Assembly (NCBI RefSeq): GCF_013004645.1
Contig: NZ_JABEME010000004.1
Location: 186,001 to 250,000 of the forward strand
Direction: 5' to 3'
Length of the DNA: 64,000 bases
Origin: Stenotrophomonas africana
GTDB lineage: Bacteria; Pseudomonadota; Gammaproteobacteria; Xanthomonadales; Xanthomonadaceae
Under the pieces are notes generated by a model, which made no database searches, was not told the DNA's origin, and worked only from the letters and a program-made list of their open reading frames with translations. Below are positions 49,683-57,989 of the stretch, in pieces. The position numbers were made by a program, and so were the translations under genes. How positions within the stretch are numbered: the first letter of the stretch is position 1; the number at the start of each line of letters is the position of its first letter.

Positions 49683-49731
49683 CGATGGATCCCTACGCAA
49701 CCCCGAAACTCCGCAACTGAAAGGACCGACC

Positions 49732-50175
49732 ATGATTGCTTCCCGTCGACCGATCCGCCTTTCCTTCACCGCCGCGCGCAACCAGTCGGGCATGAGCCTG
49801 CTGGAAATCATCATCGTCATCGTACTGATCGGCGCGGTGCTGACCCTGGTGGCCAGTCGCGTTCTGGGTGGTGCCGACCGCGGCAAGGCCAACATCGCCA
49901 AGGCGCAGGTGCAGACCGTCGCCTCCAAGATCGACAACTATCAGATCGACACTGGCAAGCTGCCGGGTTCGCTGAACGACCTGGTGACCGCACCGGCCGG
50001 TGTCGGCGGCTGGCTGGGCCCGTATGCCAAGCCGGCCGATCTGAACGACCCGTGGGGCCACCCGCTGGAATACCGTGCGCCGGGCGAGGGTCAGCCGTAC
50101 GAGCTGCTCAGCCTGGGCAAGGACGGCAAGGCCGGCGGCAGCAGCGTCGACGCCGACATCCGTTACCAGCCGTAA
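49732..50175 (+). CDS. xpsG: Major pseudopilin XpsG (GspG)
   Basis: Main subunit of the pseudopilus, 147 residues. The prepilin peptidase site is NQSG/MSLLEIIIVIVLIGAV, cleaved after the Gly at about residue 22, with Met instead of the usual Phe at +1 and Glu at +5. The C-terminal domain has the GspG pattern: KIDNYQIDTGKLPGSLNDLV, then GPYAKPADLNDPWGHPLEYR and SLGKDGKAGG with the calcium-binding loop. The prepilin peptidase gene (pilD/xpsO) is not in the window. ATG 49732 has AAAGGA upstream; a longer frame from 49669 overlaps xpsF and is not needed. Confidence 0.95.
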   Translation: MIASRRPIRLSFTAARNQSGMSLLEIIIVIVLIGAVLTLVASRVLGGADRGKANIAKAQVQTVASKIDNYQIDTGKLPGSLNDLVTAPAGVGGWLGPYAKPADLNDPWGHPLEYRAPGEGQPYELLSLGKDGKAGGSSVDADIRYQP

Positions 50176-50181
50176 ACCTGC

Positions 50182-50676
50182 ATGACCCATTTCCTGCCGC
50201 GCCGGCTGCCACGCCCGCGCCTGCACGGCAGGCGTGCGGCGGGCCTGTCGCTGCTGGAAATGCTGTTGGTGATCGCGCTGATCGCTGCGATCGGCCTGAT
50301 CACTGCTGCAGGGCTGTCGCGCGGGTTCGCCGGCATGCAGCTGCGCAGCGCCGGCAAGGACATCGCCAACCAGCTGCGCATGGTGCGCGCGCAGGCGATC
50401 GCCCGCGGCGAGCCGCAGCGTTTTGTCATCGAGCCGGCAAAGCGGCGCTGGGAAGGCGCCAACCAGCGCCACGGTGACGTGCCGGCACAGCTGCAGGTGC
50501 AGTTCGAAGGCGCCGCGCAGCTGGCCACCGCGCCGGGGCAGGGCGTGATCGAGTTTCACCCCGATGGCGGCTCCAGCGGTGGCCGCATCCGGTTGCAGCG
50601 TGACGACGCCGAATGGCGCATCGATGTTGGCTGGTTGACCGGCGAGGTCCGCTCCGGCCCCTGGCGGTCGCAATGA
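50182..50676 (+). CDS. xpsH: Minor pseudopilin XpsH (GspH)
   Basis: Pseudopilus tip-region protein of 164 residues. The type IV prepilin leader ends RRAAG/LSLLEMLLVIALIAAIGL, with Leu at +1 and Glu at +5. The rest shows the GspH-type LRMVRAQAIARGEPQRFVIE segment. It lies 6 bp after xpsG and overlaps xpsI by 4 bp. Confidence 0.9.
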   Translation: MTHFLPRRLPRPRLHGRRAAGLSLLEMLLVIALIAAIGLITAAGLSRGFAGMQLRSAGKDIANQLRMVRAQAIARGEPQRFVIEPAKRRWEGANQRHGDVPAQLQVQFEGAAQLATAPGQGVIEFHPDGGSSGGRIRLQRDDAEWRIDVGWLTGEVRSGPWRSQ

Positions 50677-51098
50677 AGCGGCGCGCCCGCGGCTTCACCC
50701 TGCTGGAAGTGATCATCGCCTTCGCCCTGCTCGGGTTGGCGCTGACCCTGCTGTTGGGAAGTCTCTCAGGTGGCGCGAAACAGGTGCGCGAGGCCGAGCT
50801 GCGCACGCGTGCGGTGCTGCATGCGCAGTCGCTGCTGGCCGAGGCCGGGGTTGCCTCGCCACTGCAGGTCGGCAGTCAGCAGGGTGACTGGGAACAAGGG
50901 CGCTACCACTGGCAGCTGCAGGTGCAGCCGTGGGTGGAGCCACGCGCCGGCAACGTGGCGCAGGCGCAATCTCAATCACCGGGTGCCCCCTGGTTGGCCG
51001 AGCTGCAGCTGCAGGTGCGGTGGGGCGACAGTGAGCGTGAGCAGCTGCGCTGGCGCAGCCTGCGCCTGTTGCCGCCGGACCTGGAGAGCGCGCGATGA
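50673..51098 (+). CDS. xpsI: Minor pseudopilin XpsI (GspI)
   Basis: Short pseudopilin of 141 residues with a classical leader MKRRARG/FTLLEVIIAFALLGLAL. GspI forms the tip complex with GspJ and GspK. The ATG overlaps the xpsH stop (ATGA), and its own stop overlaps xpsJ in the same way. The C-terminal domain ends with WRSLRLLPPDLE, a usual pattern for GspI. Confidence 0.92.
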   Translation: MKRRARGFTLLEVIIAFALLGLALTLLLGSLSGGAKQVREAELRTRAVLHAQSLLAEAGVASPLQVGSQQGDWEQGRYHWQLQVQPWVEPRAGNVAQAQSQSPGAPWLAELQLQVRWGDSEREQLRWRSLRLLPPDLESAR

Positions 51099-51727
51099 AA
51101 CGCCGCGCCGCGGGTTTCACTCTGGTTGAAGTGATGCTGGCCACGGTGCTGCTGGCCGGTGGCCTGGCGTTGGCGTTCGCCAGCGTTCGCTCGGCGATGG
51201 CGGTCAGCCAGCGCGGCGAGCAGATCGCTGCCGAGAGTGAACGCATGCGCGCAGTGGAGACGTTGCTGCGTCGGCAGTTGGCAGGCGCGCTACGTACGCC
51301 GCTCGAAGCGCCTGATCCCACCCGCGAGCCGATCTTCTTCCAGGGTGAAGAGAATCGCATGCTGTTCGCCGCGGATCTGCCGGGTTATCTCGGTCGGGGG
51401 GGATCGTACCTGCATGCACTGCAGGTTGATGGCCGCAATGGCCAGCAACGTCTGTTGCTGGATCTGGTGCTGCTGCAGGAAGGCGAGCGCATCGCGGAGA
51501 ATCCACCACGTCCGCCGGAAGTGCTGGTGGAGAACCTGAAGTCGGTGCAGCTGCGCTATCGCGGCATCGATGCCAGCACCGGCCAGGTGACCGACTGGAT
51601 GCCGCGTTGGGACGATACCCGTCGCCTGCCGATGCTGGTGGAGATCCAGATCGTGCCAGCCAAGGGCGCGCCCTGGCCCACGCTGGTGGTGGCGCCGCGC
51701 GCCGGTGGCAGCGGAGGTGCACGGTGA
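51095..51727 (+). CDS. xpsJ: Minor pseudopilin XpsJ (GspJ)
   Basis: Tip pseudopilin of 210 residues. The leader is MKRRAAG/FTLVEVMLATVLLAGGLAL. It contains RMRAVETLLRRQLAGALRTP and LLDLVLLQEGE, in keeping with GspJ. Overlaps xpsI by 4 bp and xpsK by 4 bp. Confidence 0.92.
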   Translation: MKRRAAGFTLVEVMLATVLLAGGLALAFASVRSAMAVSQRGEQIAAESERMRAVETLLRRQLAGALRTPLEAPDPTREPIFFQGEENRMLFAADLPGYLGRGGSYLHALQVDGRNGQQRLLLDLVLLQEGERIAENPPRPPEVLVENLKSVQLRYRGIDASTGQVTDWMPRWDDTRRLPMLVEIQIVPAKGAPWPTLVVAPRAGGSGGAR

Positions 51728-52587
51728 TCCGGACACGTGGCGCGGCACTGGTGCTGGTGCTGTGGCTGATCGCGTTGATGACCGCACTGGTCGGCGCCTT
51801 CGCGCTGAGTGCGCGTGTCGAGCACCTGCAGCAGCGGGTGCTGGATGACGATGCGCGTGGCCAGGAGCGTGCACGGGCGGGTCTGGAGTACGCATTGACG
51901 CGGCTGTCCGCCGATCCGCAGCGGGCGCCCTGGCGCGCCGATGGCCGTACCTATCGATGGCAGTTCGATGACGCCAGCATCGAGATCAAGGTGCTGGACG
52001 AGAACGGCAAGATCAACCTGAACCTGGCCGACGTGACCCTGTTGACCGCCTTCCTCAAGGCGCTGGGCGAAGACGAAGGGGCAGCGCGGCAGTTGGCCGG
52101 TGCCATCGTCGACTGGCGTGACGAGGACAGCCTGCTGCAGCCGGGAGGGGGCGCCGAGGCGCCTGACTACGCGGCGGCCGGGTTGCCGTACGGCCCGCGC
52201 AACAAGCGTTTCGAGACCCTTGGCGAGCTGCAGCGGGTGCTCGGCATGCGTGGGCCGCTGTATCAGAAGATGCTGCCGCACCTTACCCTGTACAGCCGCC
52301 AGGCGCGGCCGGATCCGCAGTTCGCCAGTGCCGTGGTGTTGACCGCATTGGGCCTGGACGCCGATACCGTGCTGGCCCAGCGTGCCCAGCAGGAGCGTGA
52401 TGCCGATTCCGCTGCCGGTGCGTCAACCCTTGCCAGCAGCAGTGGCACCTATAGTATCGAGTCCCGTGTCACCGACGGCAGTGGACGCCGGTCGGTGTTG
52501 CAGGCGGTGGTACGCAATGGCTCGGGCGGGGTTCCCGGGCGGTCCTACACAGTGCTTCGCTGGGAGCAGGGAATGACAGCAAGATGA
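51724..52587 (+). CDS. xpsK: Minor pseudopilin XpsK (GspK)
   Basis: Largest minor pseudopilin, cap of the tip complex, 287 residues. The start is GTG 51724, inside the xpsJ stop; the open frame reaches further back but within xpsJ. The leader is very short, VIRTRG/AALVLVLWLIALMTAL, and the +5 residue is Val rather than Glu, as is known for GspK. The GspK domain shows KVLDENGKINLNLAD and AIVDWRDEDSLLQPGGGAE. Confidence 0.93.
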   Translation: MIRTRGAALVLVLWLIALMTALVGAFALSARVEHLQQRVLDDDARGQERARAGLEYALTRLSADPQRAPWRADGRTYRWQFDDASIEIKVLDENGKINLNLADVTLLTAFLKALGEDEGAARQLAGAIVDWRDEDSLLQPGGGAEAPDYAAAGLPYGPRNKRFETLGELQRVLGMRGPLYQKMLPHLTLYSRQARPDPQFASAVVLTALGLDADTVLAQRAQQERDADSAAGASTLASSSGTYSIESRVTDGSGRRSVLQAVVRNGSGGVPGRSYTVLRWEQGMTAR

Positions 52588-53729
52588 CGGCTTGGCAGGA
52601 CAGTCTGCGGCAGGTGCAGGGCCGGATCGGCCCCGGCGTCGGCCGCTTCCTGCGCTGGTGGCGGCAATCGCTGCTGGCCTGGGTGCCGGCTCGTTGGCAA
52701 TGGGCGCTGGGCTGGGCACAGGCACGCCTGCTGCTGCAGTGCGAGGGCGAGCAGTTGCAGGTCTGGCGTGAGGCGGGCGAGCGTCGCGAGCCGGTGGCGC
52801 GCCTGCCGTGGCCGCTGTCGCTGGCTGAACTGGACCGGGTGCTGGAGGCGCGCCTGCGCAGCCTGCCGCGGGTGTGGCTGCTGCCGGCCAGCGATGTACT
52901 GCGTCGTCAGCTGCGGTTGCCTGCGGCGGCGGCCGACCGCCTGCGCGCGGTGGTCGGCTTCGAGATCGATCGGCAGACGCCGTTCGAATCCAGCCAGGTC
53001 AGTTACGACGTGCGTGAACTCGGTGTGGCCGGCGAAGGCCAGCTGCAGGTCGAACTGGTGGCCTGGCCTCTGCGCCAGCTGGAGGCCTGGCGCAACGACG
53101 TGGGCCAATGGGCCGACGCGCTGGCCGGTGTCGATGCGATTGATGCACAGGGCACCACGCTGCAGGTGAACCTGCTGCCGCCCGCACAGCGCCAGGTGCG
53201 GACCGATCCGATGCGGCGCTGGAACCTGCTGCTGGCGGTGGCCGCGGTGGTGATGCTGGTGCTGGCCGGCCTGCAGCTGCTCGACAACCGTCGCGCGGCG
53301 GCCGAAGAACTGCGCGCGCAGGTGGAGCGCAGTGCGCGCAGTGCACGCGGCGTGGCCAGCGAACGAGCGCAGCTGCAGGCGCTGATCGATGGTGCGGCGT
53401 TCCTGGAAAAGCAGCGCAGCCAGCGCGCAGGTACGGTGGAGATCTGGACCGAACTGACCCGCCGCCTGCCGGAAGGTACCTATCTGGAAAAGCTGGCCAT
53501 CGAGAGCAACAACCTGCAGTTGATCGGGCTCAGCCGCGAGGCGTCGCAGCTGGTACAGCTGCTGCAGGACGCGCCGCAGTGGCGCAAGGTCAACCTGACC
53601 GGTGTGCTGCAGGCCGATGGCGCCGCCAGTGGCCGCGACCGCTTCACCATGACCGCTGAGCTGCAGCCGTTGCCGGCAGCGGCCCCGACCCGGGAGGCGG
53701 CCGATGCCGATGCCAAGCGCACGCCGTGA
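52584..53729 (+). CDS. xpsL: Type II secretion assembly protein XpsL (GspL)
   Basis: Bitopic inner-membrane protein of 381 residues which recruits the XpsE ATPase through its cytoplasmic actin-like domain (about 1-205). One transmembrane helix follows (NLLLAVAAVVMLVLAGLQLL, about residues 212-231), then a coiled coil and a periplasmic ferredoxin-like PilN-type domain (about 285-360, TELTRRLPEGTYLEKLAIES). It overlaps xpsK by 4 bp, and its 3-prime end overlaps xpsM by 20-26 bp. Confidence 0.92.
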   Translation: MTAWQDSLRQVQGRIGPGVGRFLRWWRQSLLAWVPARWQWALGWAQARLLLQCEGEQLQVWREAGERREPVARLPWPLSLAELDRVLEARLRSLPRVWLLPASDVLRRQLRLPAAAADRLRAVVGFEIDRQTPFESSQVSYDVRELGVAGEGQLQVELVAWPLRQLEAWRNDVGQWADALAGVDAIDAQGTTLQVNLLPPAQRQVRTDPMRRWNLLLAVAAVVMLVLAGLQLLDNRRAAAEELRAQVERSARSARGVASERAQLQALIDGAAFLEKQRSQRAGTVEIWTELTRRLPEGTYLEKLAIESNNLQLIGLSREASQLVQLLQDAPQWRKVNLTGVLQADGAASGRDRFTMTAELQPLPAAAPTREAADADAKRTP

Positions 53730-54417
53730 CCGCTGGCTGGCGCTGGCGCTGCTGCTGGCAGTGCTGGGCCTGGCCTACCTGCTGCTGGTGCACCCCTGGT
53801 TCACCCAGCCGCTGCGCGAGATCGATGCCGATGTCGCGGCGCTGCGCGAGCGCGAGTCGCGCGTACAGGCGCAGCTGCAACAGCAGCCGCAGATCGAACA
53901 GCGCCTGCGAGCCACACGCGAAGCCCTGCAGCAACGGCCGGGATTCCTGCGCGAGGCCACCGCCGAAGCCGCCGCCGCCGCACTGGGCGCCAAGCTGCAG
54001 GATGCGGTGGCGATGGCCAGCCCGGGCAACCGCAGCTGCACCATCAGCAACCGCACGCCGCTCACCGACAACCGCCGCGACGCCGAGTTCGTGCGCGTTG
54101 CCATGCAGGTACGCCTGCGCTGTGGCGTGGCCGAACTGGCCACCGTGCTGCACAGCCTGGAAACCGGCAGCCCGCGTTTGTTCGTCGACAACCTCAACCT
54201 GATCGCACAGCGCTTCCAGCAGTCGCCGAATGAATCCGGGCTCGGCCTGGACGTGTCGTTCGAACTGGCCGGTTACCTGCTGCCCGGTGCCGCTGCCGAT
54301 GGCGCTGCGCCGGCACCTGCCGCCGAGCCGGGCGCGGCGGCGCCGCCGCCATCGACCGCACCAACACCCGCACCGGCTGCGCCGGAAGAAGGGCAGGAGG
54401 TGGCCGATGAAGCTTGA
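53704..54417 (+). CDS. xpsM: Type II secretion protein XpsM (GspM)
   Basis: Inner-membrane partner of XpsL, 237 residues. A short N terminus is followed by one transmembrane helix (WLALALLLAVLGLAYLLLVH), then a coiled-coil stretch (IDADVAALRERESRVQAQLQ) and a periplasmic ferredoxin-like domain (about 90-185). The tail from about 195 is Ala/Pro-rich low complexity. A second in-frame ATG at 53710 is also possible; either start overlaps xpsL. It overlaps xpsN by 11 bp. Confidence 0.9.
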   Translation: MPMPSARRDRWLALALLLAVLGLAYLLLVHPWFTQPLREIDADVAALRERESRVQAQLQQQPQIEQRLRATREALQQRPGFLREATAEAAAAALGAKLQDAVAMASPGNRSCTISNRTPLTDNRRDAEFVRVAMQVRLRCGVAELATVLHSLETGSPRLFVDNLNLIAQRFQQSPNESGLGLDVSFELAGYLLPGAAADGAAPAPAAEPGAAAPPPSTAPTPAPAAPEEGQEVADEA

Positions 54418-55198
54418 GCAGATCAGCCTGCGTACCGGCTTCCTGCTGGCTCTGGCCGGCTGGGCGGCGGCGGTCTGGCTGGCCACCGGCTTTGGTCTGG
54501 GCAGTCGGTTGCCGGGTGCCGACAGCGATGCCGATGCGGCGCCCTCGCTGCCGGTCCTGCCGCCACTGGCTGCCGAGCGCATGGCCAGCGCCGACAGTTA
54601 CAGCGCCATCGGCGAACGACCGCTGTTCGCCGAGGACCGCAGGCCGAAGCCCTACCTGCTCGGGGGCAGCGAGCCCGCCGCCAGCGCCGCGCTGCGCCTG
54701 ACCGGCGTGCTGCTGACCGGCGACTTCGGCATGGCCACCTTCACCACCGAACAGAACCGTTCGCTGCGCCTGCGCCTCAATGGCGACGCCGTGGATGGCT
54801 GGCAGCTGGTGGGGCTGGCGCCACGCCAGGCCACGGTGATCGGCCCCGGTGGCAACCAGGTGCTGGAACTGGCCGTATTCAATGGGCAGGGCGGCGAGCC
54901 GCCGACCGTGCTGCGCGGCGCCAACGGTGCGCCGCCGGCAGGTGCCATCGTTGTGCCGCCCCCGGCAGGCGCTCCGCCGGCACCGCCGGCGGCGGCTGCA
55001 ACCCCATCGCCGTCGCCTGCTGGCAGTGCGCCAGCGCCTTCGGCTGCGGCGGCCGCCACACCGCCTGCCAACAACAACGGCCCCAGCGAAGCGCAGATGC
55101 AGGCCATCCGCGAACGCATCCAGGCCCGTCGCCGCCAGCTGCAACAACAACAGCAGCAACAACCGTCGCCGCCCCCGGGCGATGGCACCAACCGATAG
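54407..55198 (+). CDS. xpsN: XpsN, GspC-like HR-domain protein without PDZ domain
   Basis: Inner-membrane protein of 263 residues that takes the place of GspC in Xps-type systems. It has one transmembrane helix (TGFLLALAGWAAAVWLATGF, about 10-29), and then a homology-region domain (about 58-145: IGERPLFAEDRRPKP, LRLTGVLLTGDFGMATF, LNGDAVDGWQLVGLAPRQATVI), which in GspC binds the secretin N0 domain. Instead of the PDZ domain of PulC/OutC it has a Pro/Ala linker (about 165-230), and a short coiled-coil-like tail ending in a run of glutamines. No other gspC gene is in the operon. It lies 9 bp before xpsD. Confidence 0.88.
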   Translation: MKLEQISLRTGFLLALAGWAAAVWLATGFGLGSRLPGADSDADAAPSLPVLPPLAAERMASADSYSAIGERPLFAEDRRPKPYLLGGSEPAASAALRLTGVLLTGDFGMATFTTEQNRSLRLRLNGDAVDGWQLVGLAPRQATVIGPGGNQVLELAVFNGQGGEPPTVLRGANGAPPAGAIVVPPPAGAPPAPPAAAATPSPSPAGSAPAPSAAAAATPPANNNGPSEAQMQAIRERIQARRRQLQQQQQQQPSPPPGDGTNR

Positions 55199-55207
55199 AG
55201 TGAATGC

Positions 55208-57409
55208 ATGAGCCTGCGTTTTCTTCCCTGGTCCTTTGCCCTCGCGCTGCTGGTCGGCTGCAGCACCGTGTCCGCGCCGCATGTGCAGCGCAAGGGCAAC
55301 CTGACATCCACCACCGATGCCGGACAGGCAGCGGAGGTGGCCGCCGATGCCGCCCGCGACGCACAAGGTGCGCCACAGGCGGTGATCCGTCGTGGCACCG
55401 GCACCATGATCAACCGCGAGGCAGCCCGCTCGCCGGCACCGGCACTGCATGGCGCCAGTACCGGTGAAGCGACCTTCAACTTCGAAGGCGAGTCGGTGCA
55501 CGCGGTGGTCAAGGCGATTCTCGGTGACATGCTGGGCCAGAACTACGTGATCGCACCGGGGGTGCAGGGTACGGTCACGCTGGCAACGCCCAAGCCGGTG
55601 TCGCCGGCGCAGGCGTTGAACCTGTTGGAAATGGTGCTGGGCTGGAACAACGCACGCATGGTCTACAGCGGTGGCCGCTACAACATCGTCGCCGCCGACC
55701 AGGCGCTGGCCGGCACGGTTGCGCCGAGCACGGCGCCGGCCGCCAGCGCGCGCGGTTTCGAAGTACGTGTGATCCCGCTGCAGTTCATCTCCGCCACCGA
55801 GATGAAGAAGGTGCTGGAGCCGTATGCGCGGCCCAACGCCATCGTCAACGTCGACAGTGGTCGCAACGTGATCACCCTGGGCGGTACCCGCGCCGAGCTG
55901 GAAAACTACATGCGCACCGTCGAGATCTTCGACGTTGACTGGCTGTCGGGCATGTCGGTGGGCGTGTTCCCGATCCAGTCCGGCAAGGCCGAGCAGGTCG
56001 CCGCCGACCTGGAGAAAGTATTCGGCGAGGAGAGCAAGACGCCAAGCGCCGGCATGTTCCGCTTCCTGCCGTTGGAAAACGCCAATGCGGTGCTGGTGAT
56101 CACCCCGCAGGTGCGCTACCTGGACCAGATCCAGCAGTGGCTGGACCGCATTGATACGGCCGGTGGTAGTGCCCGCCTGTTCTCCTACGAACTGCGCTAC
56201 ATCAAGGCGCGCGACCTGGCCGAGCGCCTCAGTGAAGCGTTCGCCAGCAGCAGCAACCGCGGTGGCTCCAGCCCTGCATCGCTGGCGCCGGGCGCGATGC
56301 CATCGCAGCTGGGCAGTGATGGCGACCGTGGCATGGACAGCAACAACAGCAGCAGCTTCGGTTCGACCCCGGGCAGCAGCGCCAGTGGTGGCGGCAATGG
56401 CAGCATGAACCTGCCGCAGCGCCAGTCCGGCAACGTCAGTGTCAGCCTGGAAGTGGAAGGCGACCGCGTGGGCGTGTCGGCGGTGGAGGAAACCAACACC
56501 CTGCTGGTGCGTTCGACCCCGCAGGCCTGGCGCTCGATCCGCGAAGTGATCGAGAAGCTGGACGTGATGCCGCTGCAGGTACATATCGAAGCGCAGGTGG
56601 CCGAAGTTTCGCTGGATGGCGACCTGAAGTACGGCGTGAACTGGTTCTTCGACAATGCCGTGGCCGGGCGTGCGCTGACGGGAGCATTGGGCGGCGTGAC
56701 CCTGCCGGCAGCAGCGGGTGGCTCCTGGAGCAGCTTCGCCGGTGCCGCGACCGGTGGCGAAGGCCTGGGCTGGGCGTTCACCGGCCACAACGGCGCAGCG
56801 GTGGTGAGCGCGCTGGACAAGGTCACCGATGTGCGCCTGCTGCAGACCCCTTCGGTGTTCGTGCGCAACAATGCCGAGGCCACGCTCAACGTGGGCGACA
56901 AGGTGCCGATCAACACGACTACGGTGAACACCGGCATCGGCACCAGCAGCTACAGCTCGGTGCAGTACATCGACACCGGCGTGATCCTGAAGGTGCGCCC
57001 ACGCGTGACGCGCGACGGCACGGTGTTCCTCGACATCGTGCAGGAAGTGAGCAGCGCCTCGAACGTGCCCGACAACTGTAATCCGACCGAGCGCAACTGC
57101 AACCCGCGGATTTCCACCAAGAAGCTGTCGACCGAAGCGGCGGTGCAGAGCGGCGACACCATCATGCTGGCCGGTCTGATCACCGATTCGGCCACCGATG
57201 GCAGCAGCGGCATTCCCGGGCTGAGCCGGATTCCGGTGGTGGGCGCGCTGTTCGGGCAGAAGAGCCGCACCAGCCGCCGTTCCGAAGTGATCGTGCTGCT
57301 GACCCCGAGCATCGTGCGCAACAGCCAGGAAGCGCGCAATCTGACTGACGAGTACAGCCAGCGCTTCCGCGCGATGGAGCCGCTGAACCAGCCGCGCGCA
57401 AAGAAGTAA
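55208..57409 (+). CDS. xpsD: Type II secretion secretin XpsD (GspD), lipoprotein
   Basis: Outer-membrane secretin of 733 residues forming the exit channel of the Xps system. The signal peptide ends in a lipobox LVGC (Cys18), so the secretin is itself lipidated, as reported for XpsD of Xanthomonas. N0 to N3 domains follow (about 90-430). The N3 domain carries a Ser/Asn/Gly-rich insertion of about 65 residues (SSSNRGGSSPASLAPGAMPS and onward). The secretin beta barrel (about 455-715) includes VEAQVAEVS-type IEAQVAEVSLDGDLKYGVNW, and the signature MLAGLITDSATDGSSGIPGL. It is the last gene of the operon; no T-rich terminator was seen, only composite repeat locus 3. Confidence 0.96.
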   Translation: MSLRFLPWSFALALLVGCSTVSAPHVQRKGNLTSTTDAGQAAEVAADAARDAQGAPQAVIRRGTGTMINREAARSPAPALHGASTGEATFNFEGESVHAVVKAILGDMLGQNYVIAPGVQGTVTLATPKPVSPAQALNLLEMVLGWNNARMVYSGGRYNIVAADQALAGTVAPSTAPAASARGFEVRVIPLQFISATEMKKVLEPYARPNAIVNVDSGRNVITLGGTRAELENYMRTVEIFDVDWLSGMSVGVFPIQSGKAEQVAADLEKVFGEESKTPSAGMFRFLPLENANAVLVITPQVRYLDQIQQWLDRIDTAGGSARLFSYELRYIKARDLAERLSEAFASSSNRGGSSPASLAPGAMPSQLGSDGDRGMDSNNSSSFGSTPGSSASGGGNGSMNLPQRQSGNVSVSLEVEGDRVGVSAVEETNTLLVRSTPQAWRSIREVIEKLDVMPLQVHIEAQVAEVSLDGDLKYGVNWFFDNAVAGRALTGALGGVTLPAAAGGSWSSFAGAATGGEGLGWAFTGHNGAAVVSALDKVTDVRLLQTPSVFVRNNAEATLNVGDKVPINTTTVNTGIGTSSYSSVQYIDTGVILKVRPRVTRDGTVFLDIVQEVSSASNVPDNCNPTERNCNPRISTKKLSTEAAVQSGDTIMLAGLITDSATDGSSGIPGLSRIPVVGALFGQKSRTSRRSEVIVLLTPSIVRNSQEARNLTDEYSQRFRAMEPLNQPRAKK

Positions 57410-57411
57410 GG

Positions 57412-57955
57412 GGTTTACGGCCGGGCTGCGCCCGGCACCCGCAGAGGCCAGAGCCGGAGCAAGAGCCAGAGCAACGGCAACAGCGGGTTTACTGAGGGGT
57501 GGCGGGGCACTGTGGGTTTGCGGGGACGCCGTAAATACGTCCATGTAGGCTTGGTCGCCGCATCCATGCGGCTCACACCCCGCAAACCCACAGTGCCCCG
57601 CCTTCGACAGTTTCCTGCTGCTGTTGGCAGGTGTCGACCTTGGTCGACACGATCCACGCCATGCGTGGATGCTTTTCGATTCAAATTCGAAATATTCGAT
57701 TCCGATGGAGATTCATCCACGCATGGCGTGGATCTACTGCAGATCGCGGAGATCTGTCGAAGGCGGGAGGGGCCCGGTTGCGGGGGTGCCCGCGGCATGG
57801 ATGCCGCGGCCAAGCCTACAGGGACGTATTTACGGCGTCCCCCGCAACCGGACCCACCCCGCCATCCCGCAGGAACCCAGCTTTTGCTTCGGCCGTTGCT
57901 GTTGCCCTGGCCTGAAGCGGGTGCCGGGTGCAACCCGGCCGATACCCTCCCAGTG
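57412..57955. repeat. Composite inverted-repeat locus 3 (two units head to head)
   Basis: About 545 bp without a gene, between xpsD and a glycosyltransferase gene. Unit D: palindrome GGCCGGGCTGCGCCCGGC (about 57420), a CAA/GAG-rich block, then a long hairpin with 25-bp arms at 57501-57525 and 57578-57602. Unit E in reverse: long hairpin with 24-bp arms at 57762-57785 and 57840-57863 (three mismatches), a TTG/GCC-rich block, and palindrome CCGGGTGCAACCCGG (about 57926). Between them are GTGTCGACCTTGGTCGACAC (57631-57650), ATCCACGCCATGCGTGGAT (57652-57670), an AT-rich stretch with ATTCGAAATATTCGAT, and ATCCACGCATGGCGTGGAT (57715-57733). The layout mirrors locus 1. Confidence 0.85.
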
Positions 57956-57989
57956 CTAGGCTGTGGCTACCGACAACCACGGAGGCGGG

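Noticed and set aside
54194-57544. 1116-codon minus-strand open frame across xpsN and xpsD
   Set aside because: Both xps genes are clear by motifs; the antisense product is low complexity (His/Arg/Gln).
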